From Lactarius indigo (lineage: Eukaryota > Basidiomycota > Agaricomycetes > Russulales > Russulaceae): a stretch of 64,000 nucleotides of DNA. Each line of letters starts with the position of its first letter. Position 1 is the first letter of the stretch. Positions 42,854 through 53,719 of the stretch are shown here, piece by piece. The notes under the pieces are model-generated. The model ran no database searches and was not told the origin of the DNA. It saw nothing but the letters and a program-made list of their open reading frames with translations. Where the stretch lies: positions 620,001 through 684,000 of the forward strand of contig JAFKAC010000023.1 of NCBI GenBank assembly GCA_025766275.1, given 5' to 3'. Position numbers and translations under genes: made by a program.

Positions 42854-44874
42854 AAGTCCTGAAGTATGAGGTCTTTTACCTCGTCCGTGCTATTGGCCAC
42901 CTGCGTCAGCCATTCCTTTGCTTGTTCCCCTGCTGTTTTCGCTGCTTTGATTTGTGGCGCCGGTGTTGCACTGGGTATCGGAGTGGCGTATCCTGGTAGC
43001 GATGGTTCGTACTGGGACACGGGTCCTGGAGGTCCCGGCCACTGTGTCGGCCAAGCGGTCTCAGTCATCCTGCTGCTGGATGGTGGATGTTGCCATTGTC
43101 TCTGCTGTCGGGGGTGTGGACAATTTCGTGAGAGGTGTCCGGGAGCGTGACAGTTATAACAAAGTACGTTCCTTAGGTCCCTCCTAGACCCGCCTCTTCC
43201 TCGTCCTCGAGCTCCAGGACCTCCACGTGGTGGGAATGGTGGTACGGGCCAATCGTGATGGGGCATTTTATTGAAATCAATTTCTTCCGATCCGGCTAGT
43301 CGTACCTTGGCACGATCGGCGGAGGTGTCCATGGCCCACGGGTTGGTCTGTGGCAGATTCTGCGGCAGGGCCCATCCGGCGTTTCCGGTTTGCTTCTTTG
43401 TTGGTGTCGTCGTATTCTTGTATTCGTTCAACCTTGCTTTAAGGTGGATATAGTTCTTTTGTCGTTTAAGGACTGCCCTCTTCCAGTCGTCAAACGTTAT
43501 GGGCTCGTCGAATTGGAACGCGTTTTTGAATAGTTCCTTGGGCAGACCCGACGTGAATAGGTCAATGGTTTGCGGTTCGTTGAGGTGGTAATGAGCCTTC
43601 CGCGCCAACTGTTCGAAATCGTTGATGTACTTATCAATGTCCTCTCCTGCCATCTTGAAGCCTTTCCTCAATATGGCTTGTGCTTGTTCCCTCTCCAACG
43701 TGTTTTCGAATCGTTGGCTGAATCCATCGGCCACGGCATCCCAAAGTCCGCGGGTGTAGGGGCTGATCCCTCGTTGTATTTGTCGATTGAGCCAGTTCAG
43801 GAAGGACAGTACCCATTCGCTGACTGCTCCGCCTTTGATATATGAAAGGAACAGGAGGCATCTCCTGTAGTTGTTGCGCATGATGGGGGCGTCCAAATTC
43901 ATGCCCCAATAGACATGCCACTGCGTGAGAAATTGGTCGACTTTAAGTCGGTCCCCGTCAAAAATGGAAGGTGGCTCGCCGGTTAGCTTCTCGCTGGGAT
44001 GTCCCCCTCCTCCTCCGGCATCACCGCCACCTCCGCCTCCTCCACCTCCAGGCGGGTCGCGGGGTGGTCCTCTTGGTGGTTCGGTTCTTCGTAAATCGAA
44101 TGGGATGCCCCCCCCTGGTGGTGGTGGCGGGTCGTCCCCCGGTCCTCCCACTCCTGGAGGTAGCTCCATTGTCGGCCGTCGTCCTGATGGAGGGTCTCCC
44201 CTATCTGACCCTATGGCCCGGAAAATTGCGGCGTCGTCTGCAGTCATACGTACCCCCGTTTCTGGGTTGATGGGCATAACGATATTTCTTGCTTCGTCTT
44301 GTATTACTCGCGCTTCTTCCATTGCGACTTCTTCCATTGCGCGCGTTATCGTAGCCATGATGGCTGGGGATCGGATGTGAATAGGTTCTGGTTCGGTGAT
44401 ATGCGCGGACTCAGCTCGCTCTATGAGGAGGTCTTGTATGGCTCCTCCGCTAGTCTCCGTCTGGTTTGGCTCTCGTCCTTCGCTTTCTTCCTGACTTTGT
44501 TCACTTTCTTCCTCTGACACTACCTCTCCAGTGGAGTGTTCTCGTAGTTGTCCGTCAATGGGACCCCAATCTGATCTGGTGTTGAGTTCTCGCGCGTCGA
44601 TATCGCAGCAGTATCTGGGTCCAGCCGGTCGTATTGCGTCCCACTGGGAATCTACAGGGTTCCACATAACCTCTACCCAGCACAGGTGGTCGAAGTTGAA
44701 CTCAACTGGGCGGAACCTGCTAGGTCCGTTGAATTCCACAAAATATCCTGTTTCTTCTTGTCTTTCCCTCCAACTTGCAGCTTGTAAAAAGCGCGTAGGG
44801 ACGTTGCGTTCTCCTCTTCTTTGGAGCGAGTAAGGACGGAAGCTCGTCCACTGATCTCTTGTTGTTACGGCCAC
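42823..44874 (-). CDS. gag: Gypsy-B Gag
   Basis: The 683-residue frame is colinear with Gypsy-A Gag: Trp/Arg-rich N-terminal domain, acidic stretch with HSTGEVVSEEESEQSQEESE, Gly/Pro linker (shorter than in Gypsy-A, a repeat-length difference), capsid-like region with WVLSFLNWLNRQIQRGISPY, and the CCHC knuckle CYNCHAPGHLSRNC. As in Gypsy-A the open frame starts at a GTG just after the primer site and has no ATG at the front. The first in-frame ATG, at about residue 69 (VEVMWNP), is not shared with Gypsy-A. The start codon is therefore unsettled. No stop interrupts the frame. Confidence 0.85.
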   Translation of the reverse strand: MAVTTRDQWTSFRPYSLQRRGERNVPTRFLQAASWRERQEETGYFVEFNGPSRFRPVEFNFDHLCWVEVMWNPVDSQWDAIRPAGPRYCCDIDARELNTRSDWGPIDGQLREHSTGEVVSEEESEQSQEESEGREPNQTETSGGAIQDLLIERAESAHITEPEPIHIRSPAIMATITRAMEEVAMEEARVIQDEARNIVMPINPETGVRMTADDAAIFRAIGSDRGDPPSGRRPTMELPPGVGGPGDDPPPPPGGGIPFDLRRTEPPRGPPRDPPGGGGGGGGGDAGGGGGHPSEKLTGEPPSIFDGDRLKVDQFLTQWHVYWGMNLDAPIMRNNYRRCLLFLSYIKGGAVSEWVLSFLNWLNRQIQRGISPYTRGLWDAVADGFSQRFENTLEREQAQAILRKGFKMAGEDIDKYINDFEQLARKAHYHLNEPQTIDLFTSGLPKELFKNAFQFDEPITFDDWKRAVLKRQKNYIHLKARLNEYKNTTTPTKKQTGNAGWALPQNLPQTNPWAMDTSADRAKVRLAGSEEIDFNKMPHHDWPVPPFPPRGGPGARGRGRGGSRRDLRNVLCYNCHAPGHLSRNCPHPRQQRQWQHPPSSSRMTETAWPTQWPGPPGPVSQYEPSLPGYATPIPSATPAPQIKAAKTAGEQAKEWLTQVANSTDEVKDLILQDLWGKEGFQGA
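42835..42841 (-). promoter_or_regulatory. GGGTTTT minus-1 slippery site of Gypsy-B
   Basis: On the minus strand it lies in the gag frame as G GGT TTT, at the same distance from the gag stop as in Gypsy-A, with pol in the minus-1 frame. Confidence 0.75.
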
Positions 44875-44880
44875 GATGGT

Positions 44881-44891
44881 ATCTTGGTCTT
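44881..44891 (-). promoter_or_regulatory. Self-primer binding site of Gypsy-B
   Basis: Minus-strand AAGACCAAGAT directly follows the LTR and is complementary to ATCTTGGTCTT downstream of the LTR TATA box, as in Gypsy-A. Confidence 0.75.
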
Positions 44892-44893
44892 AA

Positions 44894-45435
44894 TGTAACG
44901 TCGCCACGACGTTAGCCCGACTTGAGCTCTAAGGGTGGTAACAACTTAGCAATGTATCGATACGTCGACTTGAAGACACGGAGGTCCAAGCTTCTGTCCT
45001 GGTGAATACACGGAGGTACACCGGCAGATCCTTCTTATGTGGCTCACGAACGAAGTCGGAGTTGCTCTGAGTTTTGAAGAGAAATAGAGAGATGGAGAGG
45101 AAGGAGAAAAGAGAAACAAGTGGCGATTCAAGAAGACCAAGATGGCGTATCTTGGTCTTCGCAAGACAGCTTAAATACAAATCAAGCAGGCTTTCAAGCG
45201 CTGCTATGAGTCACCGTAATGTAGCGTCCAACGTATCGCGTATGTAGCTCAATCCTAGTACCACTACTACCAGTATTAGTGGCGTCAGTCATCAGTCAGC
45301 TATCGTACCGTATCACCTATCGCACTACCGTATCACCGTGGTTAAGTCCGCAACTAATCTACCTTACCGCCGTAGTTGCAACCGGTACAGTAAGGGTCCC
45401 CAAACCGTATAGTCCACATGACTCGGAATGTAACA
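44894..45435 (-). repeat. Gypsy-B 5' LTR (542 bp)
   Basis: Minus-strand TGTTACATTCC...GACGTTACA. It differs from the 3' LTR at five sites, four of them at CpG. Confidence 0.95.
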
Positions 45436-45890
45436 GAAAGGGCACTTCAGCCACGTGACACAAGTGCAGCTTTGATTAATCCAATAAGGATGGTCTTGGA
45501 TTGCAGCCAGGTGATTAAGTCGTTAGCCTCTGAAGCATAGTGCAAAAAAGCGATGCCATTGGTCTTGAAGTAATCACCGACAATAAGGTTGATCTGGAAA
45601 TAAAGTAATGAGAATAGTTCAGATATGGAAAATTTCTAACCTGGTGAGCATAACAGTCCAGTGTTACAAGATCATCTCTCTTGGCATGAAGAAGCTGCCA
45701 TGCCTTTCGAGACTCTCCTGACGCATCAGTTGTAAATGCAATAGGTGTGACACCCCATTCGTGTTCGAGAATGTCAAGGACTTCAGTCATCATGACAAGG
45801 AGGTTCTTGTTGGAGTTCAGCCGCACATGATGAGTAAGCATCGGGAAACTCCGAGCTAGCTGAAGTCGGAAATGACCAAGTCGAGTACAG
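45436..45890 (-). pseudogene. hAT transposase, central part split off by Gypsy-B
   Basis: Minus-strand reading gives LNSNKNLLVMMTEVLDILEH, WGVTPIAFTTDASGESRKAW and LVTLDCYAHQ, then after a short GT-AG intron INLIVGDYFKTNGIAFLHYA and LQSKTILIGLIKAALVSRG, up to the GAAAG target site. This is the catalytic-core region of a basidiomycete hAT transposase (DASGE.RKAW and C.AHQ are typical). Removing Gypsy-B joins it in frame to 37536, except for one TGA just before the junction. The N-terminal zinc-finger end is missing right of 45890. Confidence 0.75.
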
Positions 45891-45894
45891 CTGC

Positions 45895-46218
45895 TCTACT
45901 ATACCCCTATAGACTTAGCGTAGAAAAATTTCTGCCTATTGAATTGAACATATATACTTCATAGCTACAGTAGCGACACCTCAGTCTTTTCTCCCGAAGA
46001 CTGAGGTCAGTACTTCATTTCACTTTCTGTATGCTACCTTACTGACTTGTAACTTAGTCACGCTTTCCTGTGCCTCTAACAGGTAGTTACAATAATCATC
46101 AGTCTTTTCTCCCGAAGACTGAGTCACACTTTCCTGTGCCTCTAACAGATTATGAGACCTGAGCTTCTCTAAGCCTCCCAGAATATTTCGTGCCCCATAA
46201 ACCATCTATACAACAAAC
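45895..46218 (+). repeat. Possible truncated 5' LTR and leader of Copia-B
   Basis: This stretch has two copies of a roughly 70-bp unit (phrases CAGTCTTTTCTCCCGAAGAC and CTTTCCTGTGCCTCTAACAG at 45983-46149). It is followed by ATTATGAGACCTGAGC, which could be a Copia-type primer site, and then by the gag start at 46219. No full LTR border is visible. Confidence 0.35.
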
Positions 46219-46353
46219 ATGTCCTCTACCCCATCCGGATCTGGAAAAGCCTCCTCCTCAGGAGGTGGGACCCCTGGTGGATCATCTGGGAACACCCCCA
46301 CACCAAGGGGACACCCATGCATGTACGACATTCCGTTCCTAGATGATGATGGT

Positions 46354-47084
46354 TGTCACACCTCTGCGGGGGCATGTGTCGTTCTGTAACAGATCCTGCC
46401 TGAGGTGAAGGACTCTGAGTTGGATCCCCACTGAGTGGAAGGACTCCTAAGGTCTTCTGTAACAGCCCCTTATACCAAGGTGGCTGAGTCTGTAGCAATC
46501 CTCCTGTGCTAAGGTGGGGAAGACTGGTCTGTAACAGTCCCTACACAGAGGTGACTGAGTCTGTATCAATGGACGAGCTTGGAGGTCTAAGTCCAAAGGT
46601 CACGTGTCACTGGGCTGACCAGTAAGACAGAAAGAGGATAAGAACGAAGTCAAGGGGGGGAGCCTGCACAGAGGCTGAGAGGGGAATGACCCAAAGAGGA
46701 TAAGGGTCAAGGGTCAGGGTCAAGGGCTTGGGTGCTGAAGGGACTGAGGCACTCAAGGAGTCAATGGAGATACAATGCAGATGATTGATTAAGCTAAAGC
46801 TAAGGAGCTAAGGCGCACTACAGGGTTCCTTATATAGTACAGGATTGCGCCTGAGCGCATAGTGCTACTGGTTGGTATAGATAGAATAATGTGCTGGCAA
46901 GATGATATCAACATTGTGCAAGATGGTGTCATGCCAGCAAAGCAGAAGAAGGGTGGACAAGAATAGCACAGAAGGTGCTAGAACAATCAGAGAAGGGAAA
47001 CAGAGGTCTAAGAAGGTAACTGCCAGGAAAGGGAATGGATCAGATAAGGACAGAAGAGGAAAAGTGACAGGGGAGTTCGTGACA
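46354..47084 (-). repeat. Solo LTR, family X, minus orientation (731 bp, TSD ATGGT)
   Basis: It starts TGTCAC and ends GTGACA, flanked by ATGGT at 46349-46353 and 47085-47089. A TATA-like TATATAAGG on the minus strand near 46835 gives the orientation. It is the reverse-oriented relative of 48513-49251. No internal region is present, so it is a solo LTR. Confidence 0.85.
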
Positions 47085-47159
47085 ATGGTGGCAACTTCGC
47101 ATTCTGGAGGTTCTGCATGTGCATGGTCTTAGAGCTCTGAGAGCTATGGGGCCTCATAG

Positions 47160-47725
47160 TGATGAACAGCACAAATAGAGAGCATACTCACAGTGGCAAA
47201 GGTGACTGTGGTGAGATATGCAGAGAGTGCTTGAAGCAGCAACAGGAGGTTGTCAGGCAAGTAAAGCAATAGTGTCTGGCACACAGAGCAGTGAGGAACT
47301 GATGTGGACCAGGAGCGTACAACCACTACTACTTATACTATACAGGGGAGTGACACAACTACAAGGTAAGTAACAGAGTGTCACAGAGTACAAGGGACAC
47401 ATTGTTCTACAACAGGACAAAGGAGTGTGTGTAAAGAGAACAAGGCGTTCAAGAACAAGGAAAGTCCAGACAAGGATGATATCATAGTGACATCATAATA
47501 AAGATAAGAACTAAAAAGAGAACAAAGGACAGAGTACAACGAAGTGTCTGGAATGTTCTACATGATGTCATAGTACATGATGTCATACATGATGCAATGA
47601 TCAGTGCTAGATTGTACAGATCAAACATACGTAATCTACAAGTCCAATTAATCTAATCTAAAGCAGTCCATGCTGCAAGTCCGGTCCGTATGAGCCGCTA
47701 AGTGCGCAAGGGTCACTTATCAACA
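47160..47725 (-). repeat. Solo LTR of the Copia-A family, minus orientation (566 bp, TSD CATAG)
   Basis: Minus-strand TGTTGATAAG...TGTTCATCA, flanked by CATAG at 47155-47159 and 47726-47730. It has one copy of the tandem unit found two to three times in its relatives. Confidence 0.88.
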
Positions 47726-48512
47726 CATAGATGGCTCTGAAACCACACCTGACCCCAAGACAAATGCCACTTCCTATGCTGAGTGGGCCTACAAAGACCA
47801 GGAAGCATGCGCACAAATCACTCTCACCCTAAAAGATGAGCCACTAAACTCAGTCTTATTTGTGACAACTGCAAAAGAATGCTGGGACAAATTGTCAGAA
47901 TGCTACAAGGGTAAAGGTGAACAAAAAATAGTTTACCTCATTGACGAAGTCTTCTGGAGCACGCTCTCCGAGTCTGAACCCCTTGAGCCCCAGATCAATG
48001 CCCTCATTTGCACTGCCAACACCATCTCCAATCTCGGCCTCACACTTGAGGACAAGCTCCTTGCATTTGCCATCATCTCCTCCCTTCTGGCCTCCTTCTC
48101 CACCCTAAAAACCATCCTCTCTACCACCAAAACCTCTGACCTCTCAAGTGAATACATCAAATCACAAGTCATCCTTGATGAGCAATGCCATGTGCGTGAG
48201 TCTGGGGTTGGCGCCACTGCATACTTTGTAAAGGCTGCCAAGAAAGGAAAAAGGTTTAGCAATAAGCCAGAAGGACAGAAGAAGAAGAAGTGCACGCACT
48301 GCAAAATCCACGGACATGAGGCAAGTGAGTGCCAAAAGCTCAAAAGAGAGCAGGAGGAGGCAAAGGCAAAGGCAAGCAATGACTCCACACCCAAGCCAAA
48401 ACCCACAAATGCATCAGCCAAAATTGCCATTGCTGAGGAACCTGTCTCCAATTCCAACACAGTCCACCTCTTCAAAGTGTCCCAAGGCCTGCCTATGCAA
48501 AGTGACCTGCAA

Positions 48513-49251
48513 TGTCACGAACCACCTGTTACATTTCCCTTCTTGTCCTTATCTGATCCATCTCCTATCTTGACTGTTACCTCTCTTGGACCCATGCTTC
48601 TCCTTTATCTGATTATTCTAGCACCTTCTGTGCTATTCTTGTCTACCTTTCTTCGACCTTGCTGGCATAACACCATCTTGCACGATGTTGACACCATCTT
48701 GCCAGCACATCATTCTATCTATACCAACCAGTAGCACTATGCGCTCAGGCGCAATCCTGTACTATATAAGGAACCCTGTAGTGCGCCTTAGCTCCTTAGC
48801 TTTGGCTTAATCAACTATCTGCGTTGTATCTCCACTGCCTCCTTGAGTGCCTCAGTCCCTTCAGCACTCAAGTCCCTGACCCAGAACCTCTGACCCTTGA
48901 CCCTCATCCCCTTTGGGTCATTCCCTCCTCAGCCTCTGTGCAGGCTTCCCCTTGACTCCGCTCTTATCCCCTTTCTGTCTTACTGGTCAGCCCAGTGACA
49001 CGTGACCTTTGGACTTAGGCCTCAGCGCTCGTCCATTGCTACAGACTCAGTCACCTTAACACAAGGGGCTGTTACAGAAGGGCCTTCCTACCTTGTTATA
49101 GGAGGATTGCCACAGACTCAGCCACCTCAGCGTAGGGGCTGTTACAGAGGACCTTAGGAGTCGTTGCACACAGTGCCGATCCGACTTGGCTGTCAACTGC
49201 CACGTGACAGGAAGCCATTACAGAAGACTGCGCACCCGCAGAGGCGTGACA
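48513..49251 (+). repeat. Solo LTR, family X, plus orientation (739 bp, TSD TGCAA)
   Basis: TGTCAC...GTGACA, flanked by TGCAA at 48508-48512 and 49252-49256. TATATAAGG near 48772 gives a plus orientation. Near its 3' end a roughly 80-bp unit with GGGGCTGTTACAGA is repeated. Confidence 0.88.
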
Positions 49252-50475
49252 TGCAACGTCAGTGGATTGTCGACTCCAGCACATCACGCACCATGTGCTC
49301 CAACCATGAGTGGTTTTTCCACTTCACACCTCTCTCAACCCCGGTAAAAATCATCCTGGGTGACAATAGCTCCATCCATGGCATGGGTGTTGGCCACGTC
49401 ACTGTTGAAATGAAGGCAAAAGGGCACTGGAACCGTGCTGTGCTACAAGACATCCTCTATGTCCCAGAACTTCATGGGAACCTCTTGTCGGTCTCCCAGC
49501 TTGCCTGTTGTGGTGCTGATGTTCACTTTGCTGAGGGGGGGTGTCAAATTCTCGACCAACGCGGCATATTCACCTGTGAAGGCTCCCTTCAAGGAAACCT
49601 GTACATCATGCCCATTTGCATCATATCAGCTGAAAGTGCCTGTGTAGCAGTTGCCCAAGTTGACACATTCCCTGCTGATGGGGATGACCCAACCCTGAAC
49701 ACTGAAGTTGAAGCCATGTTGGTGGCATGCAGTGCAACATCCAAAACTGACATACACACCTGGCACTACCGGCTCAGCCACCTCCATGTCAATGCAGTCC
49801 TAAATATGGTGTGCAAGGGAATGATCAAGGGGATGGAGATCACTGGGAGCCCATCACTCACCCCAAATCACTGTGATGCCTGCCTCAAGGGCAAACAAAC
49901 ACGTGCCAAAACCCAGAAGTCCACTGAGACATGTGCTGATTAAATCCTTGGCCGAGTCTTCTCTGATGTCTGTGGGAAGCTCCCCACATGCTCACACTGT
50001 GGTTTTGAGTATTTTGTCACCTGGATTGATGATGCATCATGCAGGGTCTTCATAACTGGCTTGCGTGAGAAGTCTGAGGTGTTCACACACTTGAAGGCAT
50101 TTGTCGCACGTGCCAAACTTGAAACAGGCAAGTGCTTGAAGATCCTCCACACTGATGGAGGGGGCAAGTACATCGCACACACGCTGCAAGCATACCTAAA
50201 GGACAAAGGGATTCAGCATGAAATGACCACACCCGACACACCTCAACACAATGGTGTTGCCGAGCGTATGAACCGCACACTCCTGGACAAAGTCCAGAGC
50301 ATGCTACATGATGCCTCCCTCCCTGAATCCTACTGGTATGATGCACTCAAATATGCAGCCCTCCTCCATAATGTCACACCAACACGCACACTTGATGGGG
50401 TTACACCTGAGGAATCTTGGAGCAGGAACAAACCTGATGTTTCACGCATCCTTGTCTTCAGTTCCTGGGCCTTTG
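49252..50475 (+). pseudogene. pol: Copia-B protease and integrase, cut by Gypsy-C
   Basis: The frame continues from Gag after removal of the solo LTR. It begins QWIVDSSTSRTMCSNHEWF, the Copia protease motif, although the usual D-S-G is D-S-S here, which may have inactivated it. It continues through the pre-integrase finger (WHYRLSHLHVNAV to CDACLKGKQ), a TAA at about 49940, then the integrase core with WIDDAS, LHTDGGGKYI and NGVAERMNRT. It stops at RILVFSSWAF where the Gypsy-C LTR begins. Reverse transcriptase and RNase H are not in the window. Confidence 0.8.
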
Positions 50476-51060
50476 TGTTACGAACTCTCTTCTGGACTCG
50501 TTCCTTCTTTCTTACTACTCCATTCCCCGATACTTTACAAGCCCTGTATGACTATGCAAACCTTACGATTACCCGGTTCCTATCACATGCCTTGCTTATC
50601 GATGTTCCCTTCTGATAAAGCTTGACATGTGCTAGTTTCCATCTTACTCTCACCCACGCACAACCCTGTGTGATTCACCTTTGTTCCCATTATGACCACC
50701 CTTTGTTCTCTATATGTCTCTTCCCTTATTCCTTAGTCAAGCGATGGCGCCATCTGTTTGTAATGGCCATACAGACTGACCTGTATTTAAACCACATTCT
50801 ACCTAGCTTGTACGGTAGACTAGACTTCTTGTGTAATAACTACACTTGTCTGATTGCGGACGCCTTCGTGCTTTCCCTTGTCTCGTGAACCCCTGCTTTT
50901 GCTAGACCTTTGTGTCTTGGCCTTCCTCTACAGTCCAAGTGACTTATGTCCTTGTGATCCTTGTGCATCATTCTACTGCAGCCAGGCCTTGGAGCTTGCA
51001 CTACCCCTATTCAACTGACTTGGTACAGGTTGTACTCAACACCCCTGTAGTGGCGTTACA
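50476..51060 (+). repeat. Gypsy-C 5' LTR (585 bp)
   Basis: TGTTACGAAC...GGCGTTACA, with TATTTAAA at about 50783. After it comes TTAAGCCTAGTCTCCC. The reverse complement of AAGCCTAGTCT matches AGACTAGACTT, about 35 bp after the TATA box, at 10 of 11 positions, so the self-priming layout is present but slightly decayed. The 3' LTR is not in the window. Confidence 0.75.
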
Positions 51061-51090
51061 TTAAGCCTAGTCTCCCAGTCGCACACTGTG

Positions 51091-52727
51091 GCTCTCACTA
51101 GCTGAAGCCGAACTCAGTTTGTCTGGGAATACCTGGAACAACATCCACAAGACAACCTCTGACCCTCCATCAAAGGAACTGCTCTCTGGAGGAACACCCC
51201 ACACAACGAAGGATACTACGTTTACGACCCAGACAAAATCACCTACGAACCCATTGAATACATTGAAGATCAACACATCTGGGCCTACATTGCCTACTCC
51301 GACTCAAAACACTCCTGGTATTCATATAAGCCAGTCCCCACACACCTTGGACTAGGACCAGGGAAAGGACACATCCAAGCCATCGATGCCAACTCAGACG
51401 TCAAAGAACCCGCATCAGAACCAGACTCCGAACCAGAAAATAACCCCACTCTCACTCCCACTATTCAAAGACCAGTCGATTTTGCATCATATGCCAACAT
51501 GTCCACCACCCAACTCTCCACCACCCTCACCTCCACCCAACCCTCTGGGAGCTCCCAACCCGCAGGAACCTCGTCAGTGAATCCTTCAGGTGGTGGAGGA
51601 CATCCTTTGGGAGGAAGTATGCCGACAGGTGGAGGAGGCCCTGTAGGAAGCACAGGAAGCCATCATGGAGGCGGTGCGCCTGGAGGTGGAGGTGGTGTGC
51701 CTGGAGGCAGAGGTGGAGCAGGCATTGGAGGCACAGCTGCTGGAGGAGCCCCACCTCCAAATGGACGATTTGGTGGGAACCCACCCCCAGAATTCACAGG
51801 AGACCGTGAAACCAGCCAAGCGTTCCTCAACGCCTTCTCCCTCTATCGAGGAATGAATCCAAATGTTCAGCAACTTACACTCCCTTATTCACGAGCAATG
51901 ACTTTGTTGTCATACATCCGAGGGCCCTTAGTTGATGATTGGGTGGAGGAACAGATCCAATGGCTAGTCGACCAATTAGCAGGAGGAGTAGCCATGAACG
52001 CCGAAAACCTATGGAACACCATAGAAATGCGCTTCATCCAAGCATACACTGACACTACGCAACAACAGAAAGTGCAACACTCCATTCAAACTCTTCGGAT
52101 GGAGAAAGAAGACATCAATACCTATATCGCCAAGTTTTCCAACCTGGCAAACAAGGCAGGATACAATAAAGACGAAGCCACCACTCTGGAAATTTTCCAG
52201 AAAGGACTACCAAATGTGCTTGTAGTCAATGCCATCAAGTTCCACCATCCAATAACATGGGACGATTGGAAGGCGGCAGTCACCCTCCAACAAGCTGAGT
52301 ACCTTCTCCTTAAGGATAAACTTACCAAGGGGAAGAACGACAAAAGAGGAGGAGCCTCCCGTGACCAATGGCTGTCTACCCTAAACAAGAACAGAGACCA
52401 AACGTGATGGATGTCAGCCACACTCAAGCCCACACTGCAATGACGGATGACAAGAAAAAACAGCTTCAAAAGGAAGGAAGGTGCTTCCAATGCCGGGGCC
52501 AAGGCCACATATCCTGTTTCTGCCTGCAAAAACCAGCGGTAATGGCCAAAAGCATGGACACCACCACCCCAACAACAGCCACAATCTCTATGACTGCCTC
52601 TCAACCCCTTTCAAATGAAGAGCAGGCAGATGCACAGGTTGCCGCCCTTTTCGCCCAAAGCCCTGAGGTTCGCAAACTCATGGTGGACAAGTTGTTTGGT
52701 CAGAAAAAGAATTTTCTAAACGCTTGA
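51091..52727 (+). pseudogene. gag: Gypsy-C Gag, one early stop and one frameshift
   Basis: The frame open before the first in-frame ATG (51499) reads QFVWEYLEQHPQDNL, one TGA, then EGYYVYDPDKITYEPIEYIE and WAYIAYSDSKHSWYSYKPVP. This is the same place and Trp/Tyr-rich style as the N-terminal domain of Gypsy-A Gag. After 51499 come a Gly-rich linker and the capsid-like region (FLNAFSLYRGMNPNVQQLTL, YIAKFSNLANKAGYNKDEAT). Near 52370-52400 the frame shifts. The rest holds the CCHC knuckle CFQCRGQGHISCFC and ends at 52727, overlapping the start of pol in the minus-1 frame. Confidence 0.75.
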
Positions 52728-53719
52728 ACCCAGCGGCCTGGGCTAGAGCATTAAAACTTAGTGTGTACAATAGCAGATTCCGATCTATGCGAATTCCAGT
52801 ACTTTTCAAATCTGCACATGCGATGGCCGAATGAAACATTCTCATTGATTCTGGAGCAACCAACAATTTCATAAGTGCAAACCTTCTAAAACAATTGAAG
52901 ATTGCCTGGTTGGCCACGGAACAACCTATCAAAATATGGAACGTAGATGGAACTCACAATCAGGGAGGAGAAATCACCTCCTTCACCAATCTGACTGTAA
53001 AAACTGGAGGAAGAACCCAGAATCTCTGATTCCTTATCACGGACCTCAAAAACAACGAAGTTATCCTGGGGTACCCTTGGTTTACAGCCTTCGAACCAAA
53101 ATTCCATTGGTGAGATGCCACCCTGGACGAGGAGTTTCAACCAGTGGTAATCACCAGCCTTAATCTGTCAGACGAAGCCATGCCTATGGAAGCAACCATT
53201 AAGGCATTGGAGACGTATCAACTTGACGAATTGGCTTGGGAACAACTGGAAAAAGGGGGAGATCTGTGCATCCGACTACGAAAGACAATGACGGCATCAG
53301 AATTAGCACAACAAGAAGCTGCTAAGAAACCCCAGAAAACCTTCAAAGAAATGGTCCCTGAGGAATACAGAAGACACCACAAAGTCTTTAGCGAGGAAGC
53401 CTCTCAACGCTTCCCTCCATCACGAACCTGGGACCATGCCATTGATCTGGTCCCAAATGCCCCCGAAACTATGGATTGTAAAGTGTACCCACTCACAGTC
53501 CCCGAAACTGAGAAGCTATCAGAATTCATGACCGAACACCCGGACAAAAAGTATATCCAACCGTCAAAATCCCCTTACACATCCCCCTTCTTCTTCATCA
53601 AAAAAAAGGATGGGAAGTTATGCCCGGTACAAGATTACCACCACCTCAATGAACTCACTGTGAAGAACCATTACCCACTTCCCCTAATCCCCAAACTTAT
53701 CGATAGAATTTGAGAAGCA

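Larger units (their letters stand above)
37537..45435 (-). mobile_element. Gypsy-B: intact chromovirus-type Gypsy retrotransposon
   Basis: This is a complete 7.9-kb element on the minus strand. It has 542-bp LTRs, a perfect 5-bp target duplication GAAAG (37532-37536 and 45436-45440), a self-primer site, open gag, an open 1581-residue pol, a conserved slippery heptamer and a purine tract. The LTRs differ at five positions by eye (about 99% identity). It is the best candidate in the window for an element still able to move. It sits inside the hAT transposase gene. Confidence 0.95.
46219..48512 (+). pseudogene. gag: Copia-B Gag, interrupted by two solo LTRs
   Basis: The start is MSSTPSGSGKASSSGGGTPG followed by YDIPFLDDDG. 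After the first insert the text continues NFAFWRFCMCMVLEL, one TGA, ELWGLIDG, and after the second insert SETTPDPKTNATSYAEWAYK, VTTAKECWDKLSECYKGKGE and the rest of a UBN2-type Copia Gag domain. A CCHC knuckle, CTHCKIHGHEASEC (about 48292-48333), and a Lys/Ala/Pro-rich tail follow. Apart from the inserts only the TGA at about 47143-47145 breaks the frame. Open frames extending past 48512 read into the third solo LTR and are not part of the gene. Confidence 0.8.
46219..50475 (+). mobile_element. Copia-B: Copia retrotransposon split by three solo LTRs and Gypsy-C
   Basis: Coding pieces lie at 46219-46353, 47085-47159, 47726-48512 and 49252-50475. Inserts at 46354-47084, 47160-47725 and 48513-49251 each have a perfect 5-bp target duplication. 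Deleting each insert plus one duplication restores the frame. The rest of the element should lie beyond Gypsy-C, outside the window. Confidence 0.85.

Noticed and set aside
48513..48734. C-terminal extension of Copia-B Gag
   Set aside because: It reads into the solo LTR inserted at 48513. The true continuation is at 49252 after the target duplication.
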